From Byssovorax sp. (GTDB lineage: Bacteria > Myxococcota_A > Polyangia > Polyangiales > Polyangiaceae), in contig JANYGI010000112.1 in assembly GCA_025362495.1 (NCBI GenBank), forward strand, positions 1 to 36,021: 36,021 nucleotides of DNA, written 5' to 3'. Below are positions 1-8,116 of the stretch, one piece after another. Made by a program: the position numbers and the translations under genes. The number at the start of each line of letters is the position of its first letter. Position 1 is the stretch's first letter. Under the pieces are notes generated by a model, which searched no databases, was not told the DNA's origin, and was given only the letters and a program-made list of their open reading frames with translations.

Positions 1-954
1 GACGCGCTCACCAGCGCGCAGAAGAAGGCCGTCAGCGATCACATCAAGAAGGTCGCCGCCAAGCACGGTATCACCAATCCGGTGCTCTTCGCCGGCGTGC
101 CCAACCACGAGAGCGGCCTCGTGCAGTGCTGGAAGGACGCGACCTGGGCTTGCCAGGGGCCGCACTCCGACTACTGCGGTGGCCCGGTGATCGCCGGCTC
201 CGGCGACGGCCCCTGCTCGCAGCAGCAGGGCGGCCTCGGCATGTACCAGCTCGACGCGGGCACCTATTCGCAGACGCTGGCCTCGTATGGCAGCGACGTC
301 GTCGAGCTCGACGCCCAGATCGACAAGGGGGTGGACGTCATCATCTCCAAGGTCTGGCACTGCCCCAACACTCCCCACTACGACAACGAGGCTGCGGTCG
401 TGGCCTGGCTCAACGCGGCAAAGCCCGGCACCGCGAAATACGAGACGTTCCTCTCGGCGATGGCCTATTGCTACAACGGCACTCCGCCCGGCTCGAGCAA
501 CTTCCAGAACATGCGGGCCAACTACGACGCCGGCGTGAGCAAGCTCGTCGACGCCTTCGGCGACGCGTACTGGTTCGCCCCCGCGGGCCCGCCGCCGGCC
601 GCCCCGACGGGCTGCGGCTTCATCCAGCCGGGCAAGGCCCTCGCCTCGGGCACCACCCACTCTTCGTGCAGCAAGAAGTACGATCTCGCGATGCAGACCG
701 ATGGTAACCTCGTGCTCTATCACGCGGGCGTCGGCGCCATCTGGGCGACTGGCACCAACGGAAAGGGCGGCCACAAGGCCGCGATGCAGACGGACGGTAA
801 CTTCGTCCTCTACACGGCGGCGGACAAGGCCCTCTGGTCCAGCGGCACCTCGGGTGAAGACGGCGCGTACCTCGCGGTCCAGGACGACGGCAACCTCGTC
901 GTGTACTCGGCCTGGGGCAAGGCCCTCTGGAATTCGCACACCAACGGCAAGTGA
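1..954 (+). CDS. Lysozyme/transglycosylase-like protein with C-terminal bulb-type lectin domain (5' partial)
   Basis: The reading frame is open from the first base, so the N-terminus lies outside the window; 317 codons are visible. The N-terminal part looks like a lysozyme/SLT-type fold: a Glu in an N-H-E-S-G context near base 100, then G-G-L-G-M-Y-Q and later A-Y-C-Y-N-G, which resemble the E-S, G-L-M-Q and A-Y-N-G signatures of lytic transglycosylases. Several Cys residues suggest an exported, disulfide-bonded protein. From about base 610 to the stop there is a bulb-type (B_lectin, mannose-binding) domain with three Q-x-D-x-N-x-V-x-Y-like repeats (QTDGNLVLY, QTDGNFVLY, QDDGNLVVY). A secreted or surface enzyme acting on peptidoglycan and anchored by a sugar-binding module is inferred; catalytic activity is not proven. 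A terminator-like hairpin follows the stop. Confidence 0.8.
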   Translation, partial: DALTSAQKKAVSDHIKKVAAKHGITNPVLFAGVPNHESGLVQCWKDATWACQGPHSDYCGGPVIAGSGDGPCSQQQGGLGMYQLDAGTYSQTLASYGSDVVELDAQIDKGVDVIISKVWHCPNTPHYDNEAAVVAWLNAAKPGTAKYETFLSAMAYCYNGTPPGSSNFQNMRANYDAGVSKLVDAFGDAYWFAPAGPPPAAPTGCGFIQPGKALASGTTHSSCSKKYDLAMQTDGNLVLYHAGVGAIWATGTNGKGGHKAAMQTDGNFVLYTAADKALWSSGTSGEDGAYLAVQDDGNLVVYSAWGKALWNSHTNGK

Positions 955-958
955 GCCT

Positions 959-980
959 GCGCCGCCCGCTCGGGCGGTGC
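959..980 (+). terminator. GC-rich hairpin after the lectin-domain gene
   Basis: An inverted repeat starts 4 nt past the stop codon: CCGCCC at 962-967, loop GCTC, GGGCGG at 972-977, extended outward by three more pairs including one G-U, giving a 9-bp stem. There is no obvious T-run, which is common for high-GC genomes. The position supports transcription termination of the upstream gene. Confidence 0.5.
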
Positions 981-1008
981 CTCGCGGTGAATCGAGCGCG
1001 GGCGCACG

Positions 1009-1037
1009 TTGACGCGCCGCCCGCGACTTGCGATCCT
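1009..1037 (+). promoter_or_regulatory. Weak sigma70-like promoter, possibly leaderless
   Basis: TTGACG at 1009-1014 (5 of 6 matches to the -35 consensus) is followed after 17 nt by GATCCT at 1032-1037 (3 of 6 to the -10). The predicted start of transcription would lie only a few bases before the ATG at 1049, which has no Shine-Dalgarno sequence. A leaderless mRNA would fit both facts, but the -10 is poor. Confidence 0.22.
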
Positions 1038-1048
1038 CCGCCGCTCCG

Positions 1049-2686
1049 ATGAGCAAACCCCCTTCTTTTCCCGGCGAATCGCCGCGAATACCCCTCGACG
1101 AAGCGGCTGAAGCGGCGATCCTGCGCGAGGTCGAGGGCGTGGCGAACCTCTATTTTGCGGACCGAGGCGAGTGGCGGCCCGTGCTCGTCGACGCCATCAC
1201 GGCGGTGCTGCGAGGGGTCGTGCACACGCTCCAGAGATACCGGTACGACGTCGCCGTCGCCGTCTACTGCGAGGTTTGCGGACTCCCTCCGGAGAGCAGG
1301 TGGTTCGTCAACGTTCATCCGACCGGGCAGGGCCAGGGCCGGCCGAGGTTCGGGGTCAACGTGGGGTGGATCAGGGAGCGCGCCCCCGCGATCTGCGAGT
1401 ACTGCGCCTCGCGCGAGTGGCCTGAATGGGAGTCTGACGTGCTGGCCATCGCTGCCACGCTCTCCCGGGGATCCGCCTCTGCGCGCGAAGCGGCGCTGGC
1501 GCTCGTGGAGCGGTTCAGTCGACGGCCGGTCCGGGTCGCCGTCGGGGCATATGGCGCGTGGGTCCGGATCGACGAGTGTCGTTACTGCGGCACCGAAGCG
1601 CCCGGCCTCCGTGGCACCGCGATCTACGTGTGTCTCCAGTGCATGCTCGAAGCGCAGCAGGTCATGTGGGAGGCGCAGTCCGACTTTCCGGAGCGGAGCG
1701 ACGGTGGCCGTTTCACCAAGGAAGATGAGCACGATCTCCCCTTTCCCGACGACGTGCTGGCCGACGCGAAGGCGGTCGCAAAGCACCTTCGCGCCCGTCG
1801 AGCGCAGGTCCTCGGTCCGCCGCCCGCGCCGCCGCCGCGGAGGCCTGACGACGCCCTCTGGGACGAGATGCGCCGTCTGTTCGCGAATTCGTCGTGCTAC
1901 TCCAACATGCGGTATTTCGACAAGGGGATCCCCGGATCGACGCCGCCCCCCGATCTCCTGGATCTGGTGGGTACCGGCCTCGCGCGGATCCTCGCGCACG
2001 AGGGCCTCAATGGCTATCGGCAGCGCGAACGGGCCCAGTTCACCGATGGTCGATCGGTGGTCGGCGATCGCTGGGTGCCGCAGGCCGTCGGCTCCTTCCT
2101 GTGGAAAGGCGGCATGAGCGCCGACGTGCGGGAGCTGCTCGACGAAGCCCTGGTGCTCCTGCGCCACGCGCTCGAAAAGGGGGTTTGTTTCATGGAGTAC
2201 GACGACCAGTTCTACGAGGACGTGACCTGGTCGTATCTCCATCTCGTGCGTCAGCTCTACGACTACCGCGCTCCTCAGCGGACGGCGCTCGACGACGGGG
2301 CGCTCCTGCTCCATGGCGGACGGGCCGAAGATCGCCTGGAGATCGCTCGCGAGATCCACCTCTCGCGGACCGGCGGCCTCGACGCCCGGGTCCAGATGGA
2401 CTTCGTGATCTTCGGCGAGGGTAGAGAGGGCCACGAGCCACAGTGGGAGTCGCCCGGGGGATCGACGGTGTACATCCCCGATCCGCTGGCGCTCTCGGTG
2501 GAAGACCAGGCCTGGCTCGCGGGCCGACTCGGGGCCGAAGGGCCGGTTCCGCCAACCATCCTCGGGGCCGACGACGAGGCGAGCTTCCGCGAGCGCGCGC
2601 AAGCCGAGCTGCTCGAAGAGCTCGTGTCGCGACTCTATACCTTCGAGCTCGACGTGCGGATAGAGCTCGCTCGCGCGATCAGGTGA
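1049..2686 (+). CDS. Zinc-ribbon protein of unknown function
   Basis: A 545-aa soluble protein that I cannot assign to a named family. The ATG at 1049 is chosen over the in-frame TTG at 1028 because it opens the more regular N-terminus (MSKPPSFPG); no ribosome-binding site is visible. Three Cys pairs lie in the N-terminal half: C-x2-C (CEVCG), C-x2-C (CEYCA) and a C-x2-C-x14-C-x2-C unit (CRYCG...CLQCM). The last resembles the N-terminal zinc finger of ClpX, used there for protein-protein contacts. The C-terminal half is acidic and rich in Trp/Tyr/Leu without a recognisable catalytic motif. No signal peptide or membrane segment is seen. The 3' end overlaps the convergent esterase gene by 8 bp, so the two cannot share a simple terminator. 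Function unknown; a metal-binding adaptor role is only a guess. Confidence 0.7.
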   Translation: MSKPPSFPGESPRIPLDEAAEAAILREVEGVANLYFADRGEWRPVLVDAITAVLRGVVHTLQRYRYDVAVAVYCEVCGLPPESRWFVNVHPTGQGQGRPRFGVNVGWIRERAPAICEYCASREWPEWESDVLAIAATLSRGSASAREAALALVERFSRRPVRVAVGAYGAWVRIDECRYCGTEAPGLRGTAIYVCLQCMLEAQQVMWEAQSDFPERSDGGRFTKEDEHDLPFPDDVLADAKAVAKHLRARRAQVLGPPPAPPPRRPDDALWDEMRRLFANSSCYSNMRYFDKGIPGSTPPPDLLDLVGTGLARILAHEGLNGYRQRERAQFTDGRSVVGDRWVPQAVGSFLWKGGMSADVRELLDEALVLLRHALEKGVCFMEYDDQFYEDVTWSYLHLVRQLYDYRAPQRTALDDGALLLHGGRAEDRLEIAREIHLSRTGGLDARVQMDFVIFGEGREGHEPQWESPGGSTVYIPDPLALSVEDQAWLAGRLGAEGPVPPTILGADDEASFRERAQAELLEELVSRLYTFELDVRIELARAIR

Positions 2687-3749
2687 CGGCGTCGCTCGAG
2701 AGCCCGTCGCGCAGCGCGCGGCCAATCTCGCGGCAGATCCGCTCTGTCGTCTCGCGCGCGGCGCGTGACAGGCCGGCGTTGAGGAAGCCGTGGATCATCC
2801 CGTCCGCGCGCACCTCGCGCACCGTGACGCCGGCCCCCCGCAGGCGAGCTGCGTAGTCGATCGCCTCGTCGCGGAGCGGATCGAACGCGGCCGAGACGAC
2901 CAGCGTCGGCGGGCATCCCGCGAGATCCGGCGCGAAGAGCGGCGAGGCGTCGGGCCCGAGACGCGTCCGCGGATCCTTGCCGAAGTAGTGATTCATGTAC
3001 CACGCGATCGCCCGGTGCGAGAGGTAGTAGCCCTCGGCCAGCTCCCGGTGCGACGCCGACGAGCAGCTCGCGTCGACGGCGGGATAGAGCAGCGCCGCGA
3101 GCGCGGGCCGGCGCGCGTCGTCGCGGGTCCGCAGGCTCACCACCGCGGCGAGGTTGCCACCGGCGCTGTCGCCGCCGACCGCGATCCGCGACGGATCGAG
3201 GCCGAGCGACCCGGCTTCTCGCGCTGCCCAGCGAAAGGCGGCGAGCGCGTCGTCGACGGCGGCGGGGAAGGGGTGCTCGGGGGCGAGGCGGTAATCGATG
3301 GCGATGACGCGCAGCCGCCCCTCGATCGCCAGCCGCCGGCAGAGGGCGTCGTGCGTATCGAGATTGCCAGTCACCCAGCCGCCGCCGTGGAAGAACACCA
3401 GCCCCGGTGACGGCTGCGCGAGCCCCGCGGGGGCGTAGCGACGGGCGCGAAGATCGCCGCCCGGGCCGGGGATCGCGAGGTCGTTCACCGCGACGGCGCC
3501 GCTCGGAGGCGACTCGACGATCGCCGACGACTCGGCGACGAGGTGCCGCGCGCGCTCGGCAGTGCCCTTCCATACCTCGGACTCGTGGGTGATGGCGTCG
3601 AACGCGAGGAGGACGGCGAGGTCGGGATCGAGCCCGCTCCCGACGCGGGATCGCGCGAGCCGATCGCGCAGCCGCCCCGAGCTGAAGATCGCGCGCACGA
3701 GCGGACGGATGAGCGCGACTCGAGCGCGGGACACCAGCGGGAGCTTCAT
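2679..3749 (-). CDS. Alpha/beta hydrolase, HSL-type esterase (GDXG family)
   Basis: A 356-aa serine esterase/lipase of the hormone-sensitive-lipase-like family, which hydrolyses short to medium acyl esters in the cytoplasm; the natural substrate is unknown. Family marks are complete: the oxyanion motif HGGG at residues 121-124, the nucleophile Ser195 in GDSAGG, and the likely acid Asp290 (AFDPLRDE) and base His320 (MIHGF), in the usual order and spacing. Asp-Tyr-Arg-Leu-Ala-Pro-E-H after the oxyanion motif is also typical. Length is slightly above the usual 310-330 aa because of a basic N-terminal extension (about 80 aa) containing an alpha-helical cap region. The gene converges on the zinc-ribbon gene with an 8-bp overlap and is divergent from the kinase gene at 4034. 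I see no strong ribosome-binding site before the ATG. Confidence 0.9.
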   Translation of the reverse strand: MKLPLVSRARVALIRPLVRAIFSSGRLRDRLARSRVGSGLDPDLAVLLAFDAITHESEVWKGTAERARHLVAESSAIVESPPSGAVAVNDLAIPGPGGDLRARRYAPAGLAQPSPGLVFFHGGGWVTGNLDTHDALCRRLAIEGRLRVIAIDYRLAPEHPFPAAVDDALAAFRWAAREAGSLGLDPSRIAVGGDSAGGNLAAVVSLRTRDDARRPALAALLYPAVDASCSSASHRELAEGYYLSHRAIAWYMNHYFGKDPRTRLGPDASPLFAPDLAGCPPTLVVSAAFDPLRDEAIDYAARLRGAGVTVREVRADGMIHGFLNAGLSRAARETTERICREIGRALRDGLSSDAVT

Positions 3750-3895
3750 CGCGGTGATGCTGTCTCGCCCCGCGCGCGGCGTCCAGCGCGCCGGATCGCC
3801 GTGCTCGGGAGCGACGATGCGAGGACCGGTGAGAGCGCTGGTATCGGGTACACGACGCGAGACGCCGGCTGCCGGGCCGTCGCCGCGAGCCCGGG

Positions 3896-3905
3896 GGGAA
3901 TTCCC
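3896..3905. promoter_or_regulatory. Perfect 10-bp palindrome in the esterase/kinase divergent region
   Basis: GGGAATTCCC forms a perfect palindrome in the 284-bp space between the divergent esterase and kinase genes, in a locally more AT-containing patch. It could be an operator for either gene. Short palindromes also arise by chance in GC-rich DNA, so this is only a candidate. I see no convincing -35/-10 pair in the same region. Confidence 0.2.
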
Positions 3906-4033
3906 GAAACCAGGGTGCCGGCGCCACCGTACCTGCCGGGGCCGAGCCTTCTCGCGCAGCGATCTGCTGCAAAGCTGAACTTCTCCGCGGGGTGTACTAC
4001 CGTGGCGGCCGGACCGATGCAGGGAGCAATCAC

Positions 4034-6046
4034 GTGAGCGAACTCGAGCCGGGGTCGGTATTCGGACGGGACTTCCGGATCGTCAAGGCCCTGCGCGCCG
4101 GCGGGATGGGGGCTGTCTACGTGGCGCTCCAGCTCAGCACCGGCAAGGAGCGCGCCCTCAAGGTGATGGCGCCGGGGCTGGCGGCCGATCCCGCGACCCG
4201 CGATCGCTTCGTCCTCGAAGCGCAGGCCGCAGGGCGGATCGAGAGCGATCATGTCGTCGAGATTGTCACGGCCGGCGTCGACGAGGCCACGGGCGCGCCG
4301 TACATCGTCATGGAGCTCCTGAAGGGCGAAGAGCTCGGCGACTACATCGAGCGTGTCGGTCTGCTCCCGCTGGGCGACGTCGCCGAGATCTTCCAGCAGA
4401 TCGGCCACGCGCTCGAGCAGGCCCACCACCAGGGCCTCGTTCATCGCGATCTCAAGCTCGAGAATATCTTCCTCTGCGCGTCGCGCCGCCGCGACGTCGC
4501 GTTCACCGCGAAGGTGCTCGATTTCGGCATCGCCAAGCTCGTCGCCGAGAGCAAGCAGACCGGGACACAGCCGCTCGGGACACCGCTCTTCATGGCGCCC
4601 GAGCAGACGGATCGCCGCGGCCGGATCTGCCCCGCGACCGACGTGTGGGCCCTCGGCCTCATCGCATTTCGCCTGCTCACGGGGAGCTATTTCTGGATCG
4701 ACGTCGAGACGATCACCATGCTGCTCCGGCAGATCTGCGTCGATCCGATCCCGTTCGCGACCGAGCGCGCCCGCGAGCTCGGCGTGACCGCTCCCCTCCC
4801 GCCGGGCTTCGACGCCTGGTTCGCTCGCTGCGTGAGCCGCGACATCGACGCGCGATTCCAGGAGGCCGGCGAGTGCGTGCGGTCGTTCGCCGAGCTCGTC
4901 ACGGCGGGCGCGCCGCGCGGCGGGGTGGTGATCAGCGGCGCATCGACCGGCGGCCTGGCGTCGGGCTTCACGGGCGCCGCGACCGTCAGCCACGCTCAGG
5001 GCACGACGGCCTCGATCGCCCTCGCCGCCACCGGCCCAGCGCTCGTCGCGCGCACCGGACAGCCGGGCGTTCTGGCCGAGAAAAAGCCTGGATCCTCGAA
5101 GGGATGGCTCCTCGGCGCGCTCGCGGTGCTCGTCGGGATCGGCGGCGCGATTGCCACTCTCGGCCGCAGCCACGGTGAGCCGAGCAAGCTCGCCGCGGCG
5201 AGCGCGAGCAGCTCGGTCAGCGCCGTGCCTCCCGCGGCGCCCGAGAAGACGAGCTGCCCCGAAGGAAGCCTGTTCATCCCCGGCGGGCCGATGTTCATGG
5301 GCGCCCGCGATCTCAACGAGGACGCCAGGCCCCCTCACGAGGTCACCCTCTCGTCGTTCTGCCTCGATCGCACCGAGGTGACGACCCGCGCGTATGCCGC
5401 TTGCGTCGAGAAGGGCCAGTGCGAGCGCGCCCTGGAGGAGGTGAGCTGGCCCGGCGTGACCGCCGACAAGAAGAAGCGCTACAGCCCCTTCTGCAACGCG
5501 GGCAAGGCCGGTCGGGGCGAGCACCCCATCAACTGCGTGGCCTGGGCGATGGCCGATAACTACTGCACGAAGGCCGGCCGTCGCCTCCCCAGCGAGGCCG
5601 AGTGGGAGTTCGCCGCGCGGGGCTCGAACCAGCGCAAGTATCCCTGGGGCGACGAGGCGCCGAGCGCGAAGCGCCTCAATGCCTGTGGCAAGGAGTGCGC
5701 GCTCTGGGGCGACAAGCACGCCGAGAAGCACGCGACGATGTACGATGATGACGATGGGTTCTCCGCGACGGCGCCAGTCGGCTCGTTCCCGGCCGGCGCG
5801 GCGGCGCACGGCGTGATGGACCTCGCAGGCAACGTGTGGGAGTGGACGGCGGACTACTACGCTCCGTACACCGAGGCGAAGCAGCAGGATCCCAAGGGCC
5901 CCGCGACGGGGGACAAACGCGTCGTCCGCGGCGGCGATTACTTCGCGTTCCAGGCCGACTGGGCCCGTCCCGCGTATCGCTGGAAGACGGAGCCGGCGAG
6001 CTACAACCACGCCATCGGGTTTCGCTGCGCCGCCGATCCGGGGTGA
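4034..6046 (+). CDS. Membrane Ser/Thr protein kinase fused to FGE-sulfatase (SUMF1-like) domain
   Basis: A 670-aa protein. The GTG at 4034 is chosen because AGGGAG sits 7 nt upstream; the frame extends to a GTG at 3992 without a good site. Residues about 14-285 form a Hanks-type kinase: Gly loop RAGGMGAVY, Lys43 in ALKVM, catalytic HRDLKLEN starting at His137, DFG at 163-165, GTPLFMAPEQ. A Pro/Ala/Ser-rich linker and one membrane segment near 357-377 follow. The rest is an FGE-sulfatase domain: PGGPMFMGA, LPSEAEWEFAARG, YPWGDE, GNVWEWTADYY, VVRGGDY, IGFRC. In true formylglycine-generating enzymes the stretch after R-G-G-S-F carries the two copper-binding catalytic cysteines; here it reads FAFQADWARP, with neither. 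The outside domain is therefore probably a ligand-binding or structural module, not an oxidase. Kinase inside, FGE domain outside is the inferred topology. Confidence 0.93.
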   Translation: MSELEPGSVFGRDFRIVKALRAGGMGAVYVALQLSTGKERALKVMAPGLAADPATRDRFVLEAQAAGRIESDHVVEIVTAGVDEATGAPYIVMELLKGEELGDYIERVGLLPLGDVAEIFQQIGHALEQAHHQGLVHRDLKLENIFLCASRRRDVAFTAKVLDFGIAKLVAESKQTGTQPLGTPLFMAPEQTDRRGRICPATDVWALGLIAFRLLTGSYFWIDVETITMLLRQICVDPIPFATERARELGVTAPLPPGFDAWFARCVSRDIDARFQEAGECVRSFAELVTAGAPRGGVVISGASTGGLASGFTGAATVSHAQGTTASIALAATGPALVARTGQPGVLAEKKPGSSKGWLLGALAVLVGIGGAIATLGRSHGEPSKLAAASASSSVSAVPPAAPEKTSCPEGSLFIPGGPMFMGARDLNEDARPPHEVTLSSFCLDRTEVTTRAYAACVEKGQCERALEEVSWPGVTADKKKRYSPFCNAGKAGRGEHPINCVAWAMADNYCTKAGRRLPSEAEWEFAARGSNQRKYPWGDEAPSAKRLNACGKECALWGDKHAEKHATMYDDDDGFSATAPVGSFPAGAAAHGVMDLAGNVWEWTADYYAPYTEAKQQDPKGPATGDKRVVRGGDYFAFQADWARPAYRWKTEPASYNHAIGFRCAADPG

Positions 6047-6195
6047 GCGCCGCGGCGTCGTCGACGCCGAGCCTGTCAGTGCGGTGACGCCGCGCCTGTC
6101 ACGCCGATGGCGTGATCGCGCGCGTCGGGACGAGCCCGGTCGCGAACGCTCGCGGTGCGCAATTTGCCTCTCTGGAACCGTTCCAGGAGGCGTGT

Positions 6196-7116
6196 ATGTC
6201 CATCGAAGGGCCCGAGTGGCCGGCTCTACCTCTCCACGCGTGGCAAGACACCTGCTCCACGCTCCATCGCTACACGCAGATCGTCGGCAAGGTCCGGCTC
6301 GCCCTCTCGCCGACGATGAACGAGTGGTGGCAAGCCCCGCTCTATGTCACCGCCCGGGGGCTGACCACCTCTCCGATCGAGCACGATCATCGCAGCTTCG
6401 AGATCGACTTCGACTTCCTCGATCACCGGGTGGTGGTCCGCGCGAGCGACGGGCAGATCCGCTCGATCGAGCTCGCGCCGCGCGCGGTCGTCGACTTCTA
6501 CGCCGAGATGATGCCGACGCTCGGCGCGATGGGGCTCAGCGTCTCCCTGCGCGAGATGCCGGTCGAGGTCCCTGATCCCGTGGCGTTCTCGAAGGACCGC
6601 GCGCACCGATCCTACGATGCGGGGTACGCGCACCGGCACTGGGAGATCCTGCGGAGGCTCGATCTCGTGTTCAAGAAGTTCCGGGCACGCTTCACCGGGA
6701 AGGCCAGCCCGGTTCACTTCTTCCGGGGCTCGTTCGATCTCGCCGCGAGCCGGTTCTCCGGTCGCCCCGCGCCGCCGCGGGCGGGGGCCGATCGGATCAC
6801 GCGCGTGGCCTACGACGAGGAGGTGAGCAGCCTCGGCTTCTGGCCCGGTAGACAGGGGATCGACGAGCCCGCGCTCTACTCGTACACGACGCCGGAGCCG
6901 CCCGGATTCGCCGACCAGCGCGCCCTGCCGGCCGAGGCGTTCTACAGCCAGGCGCTCCACGAGTTCGTGCTCCCGTACGACGTCGTGCGGCAGGCCAGGG
7001 ACCCCGAGGAGATGATCCTGGCGTTCGCGCAGAGCACCTACGAGGCCGGCGCGAGGCTCGCGAAGTGGGATCGCGCGACGCTGGAGCGACCGATCGAGGC
7101 GCTGCTCGCGGCGTGA
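6196..7116 (+). CDS. DUF5996 family protein
   Basis: A 306-aa cytoplasmic protein beginning at the ATG at 6196, preceded by a textbook AGGAGG at 6185-6190 with 5-nt spacing, which decides the start against earlier in-frame codons. The N-terminal block WPALPLHAW...TLHRYTQIVGK, followed by WWQAPLYVTARGLTTSPI and FEIDFDF, is the pattern I associate with DUF5996. The family has no established function. Conserved Trp, His and Arg residues dominate, for example HFFRGSFDLA, SLGFWPG and HEFVLPYD, which suggests a ligand-binding or enzymatic pocket. No signal peptide or membrane helix is visible. The gene lies 149 nt after the kinase-FGE gene in the same direction, so it has room for its own promoter, and its end is 14 nt from the convergent LysR gene. 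Confidence 0.88.
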   Translation: MSIEGPEWPALPLHAWQDTCSTLHRYTQIVGKVRLALSPTMNEWWQAPLYVTARGLTTSPIEHDHRSFEIDFDFLDHRVVVRASDGQIRSIELAPRAVVDFYAEMMPTLGAMGLSVSLREMPVEVPDPVAFSKDRAHRSYDAGYAHRHWEILRRLDLVFKKFRARFTGKASPVHFFRGSFDLAASRFSGRPAPPRAGADRITRVAYDEEVSSLGFWPGRQGIDEPALYSYTTPEPPGFADQRALPAEAFYSQALHEFVLPYDVVRQARDPEEMILAFAQSTYEAGARLAKWDRATLERPIEALLAA

Positions 7117-7130
7117 CACGGAGCCCGCGA

Positions 7131-8045
7131 TCAGGGGCGTTTTCGCCGTGGTGATCGCGGCAGGCGCGGCACCAGATCGAAGAGCGCCTTCACCGCGCGC
7201 AGGCGCCGTCGCTCTTCGAGGCAGGCCACGTACTCGATGTGCTCGATGGTCGCGTCGAGCAGCGGGAGGGCGACCAGCCGGGCGTCGTGCCCGCGCTCCG
7301 CCTCGATCACCACGCCGGCGCCGATGCCCGCCGCGACGGCCTCGTTCACGGCCTCGCGGCTCCCGAGCTCCATCACGACGTCCGGCGTGACCGCGGCGCG
7401 ATCGAGGGCGGCCTCGATCGCTCGGCGGGTCACGCTGCCCTCTTCGCGCATCACCATCGGCGCGCCGTGGAGATCGCGCAGGCGCACGCCCCGGCGCGCG
7501 GCCCACGGGTGCTCGCGCGCGACGATCACCACCTGGGCGCTCTTCGCGGCCGCGACGGCGAACAGGCGCGGATCCTCGACGCGATCCGAGAACGCCGCGA
7601 CGTCGGTGCGGCCTTCGAGCAGATCGCGCAGCACCTCGCTGGAGTTGCCGAGCGCGAGCGTGAGCGCCACGTGCGGGTGCCCGCGCCGGAACGCCGCTAG
7701 CACTGGCACGATCAGGAACGGCCCGTCGGCCCCGACGCGGAGGCGGCCGCGGAGCAGCGCCGTCGCGCGCTGGAGCAGCTCGGCGGCCTCGGCCTCGAGC
7801 GAGAACATCGGCCGCGTCGTGTCGAGGAGCGCGGCGCCGAGCTCCGTCGTGGCGACGCCGGTGCGGCCGCGGGTGAGCAGCTCGACGCCGTAGGACTCCT
7901 CCAGCGCGCGCACGTGCATGCTCACGGCGGGCTGGCTGACGCCGAGCGCCTGCGCGGCCCCGGTGAAGCTGCGGGCCACCGCGACGGCGTGGAAGGCGCG
8001 GAGCTGCGCGTAGGTCGGGGCGGGCGGAGGGGCGCGGCTGGCCAT
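7131..8045 (-). CDS. LysR-type transcriptional regulator, likely controller of phnX
   Basis: A 304-aa LysR-family regulator. The N-terminal winged helix-turn-helix (about residues 12-70) has the family pattern: LRAFHAVAVARSFTGAAQALGVSQPAVSMHVRAL is split across the recognition helix, followed by LLTRGRTG. The rest is a periplasmic-binding-protein-like effector domain (residues about 90-290). It is transcribed away from phnX with 71 bp between the two start codons, the usual LysR arrangement in which the regulator binds the shared intergenic region and controls both itself and the neighbour. The effector is therefore likely a phosphonate intermediate such as 2-aminoethylphosphonate or phosphonoacetaldehyde (inference). 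I could not pick out a clear T-N11-A operator in the intergenic DNA. Confidence 0.92.
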   Translation of the reverse strand: MASRAPPPAPTYAQLRAFHAVAVARSFTGAAQALGVSQPAVSMHVRALEESYGVELLTRGRTGVATTELGAALLDTTRPMFSLEAEAAELLQRATALLRGRLRVGADGPFLIVPVLAAFRRGHPHVALTLALGNSSEVLRDLLEGRTDVAAFSDRVEDPRLFAVAAAKSAQVVIVAREHPWAARRGVRLRDLHGAPMVMREEGSVTRRAIEAALDRAAVTPDVVMELGSREAVNEAVAAGIGAGVVIEAERGHDARLVALPLLDATIEHIEYVACLEERRRLRAVKALFDLVPRLPRSPRRKRP

Positions 8046-8116
8046 CAGCGGAGCTTATCCTCGGCGTCAAAACAACTGCCTGGAATCATGAGCGCCGACC
8101 CTCCAGAGTGCCGCGC

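Noticed and set aside
1-954. Phage endolysin or prophage edge
   Set aside because: The lysozyme-like domain carries a bulb lectin module and no holin, spanin, integrase or structural phage gene is near.
3746-6010. A 754-codon minus-strand open frame over the kinase-FGE gene
   Set aside because: No recognisable domain; the plus strand has an intact kinase and FGE domain with a ribosome-binding site.
8046-8116. LysR T-N11-A operator between the LysR gene and phnX
   Set aside because: Several loose matches exist but no single dyad stands out, so none is listed as a feature.
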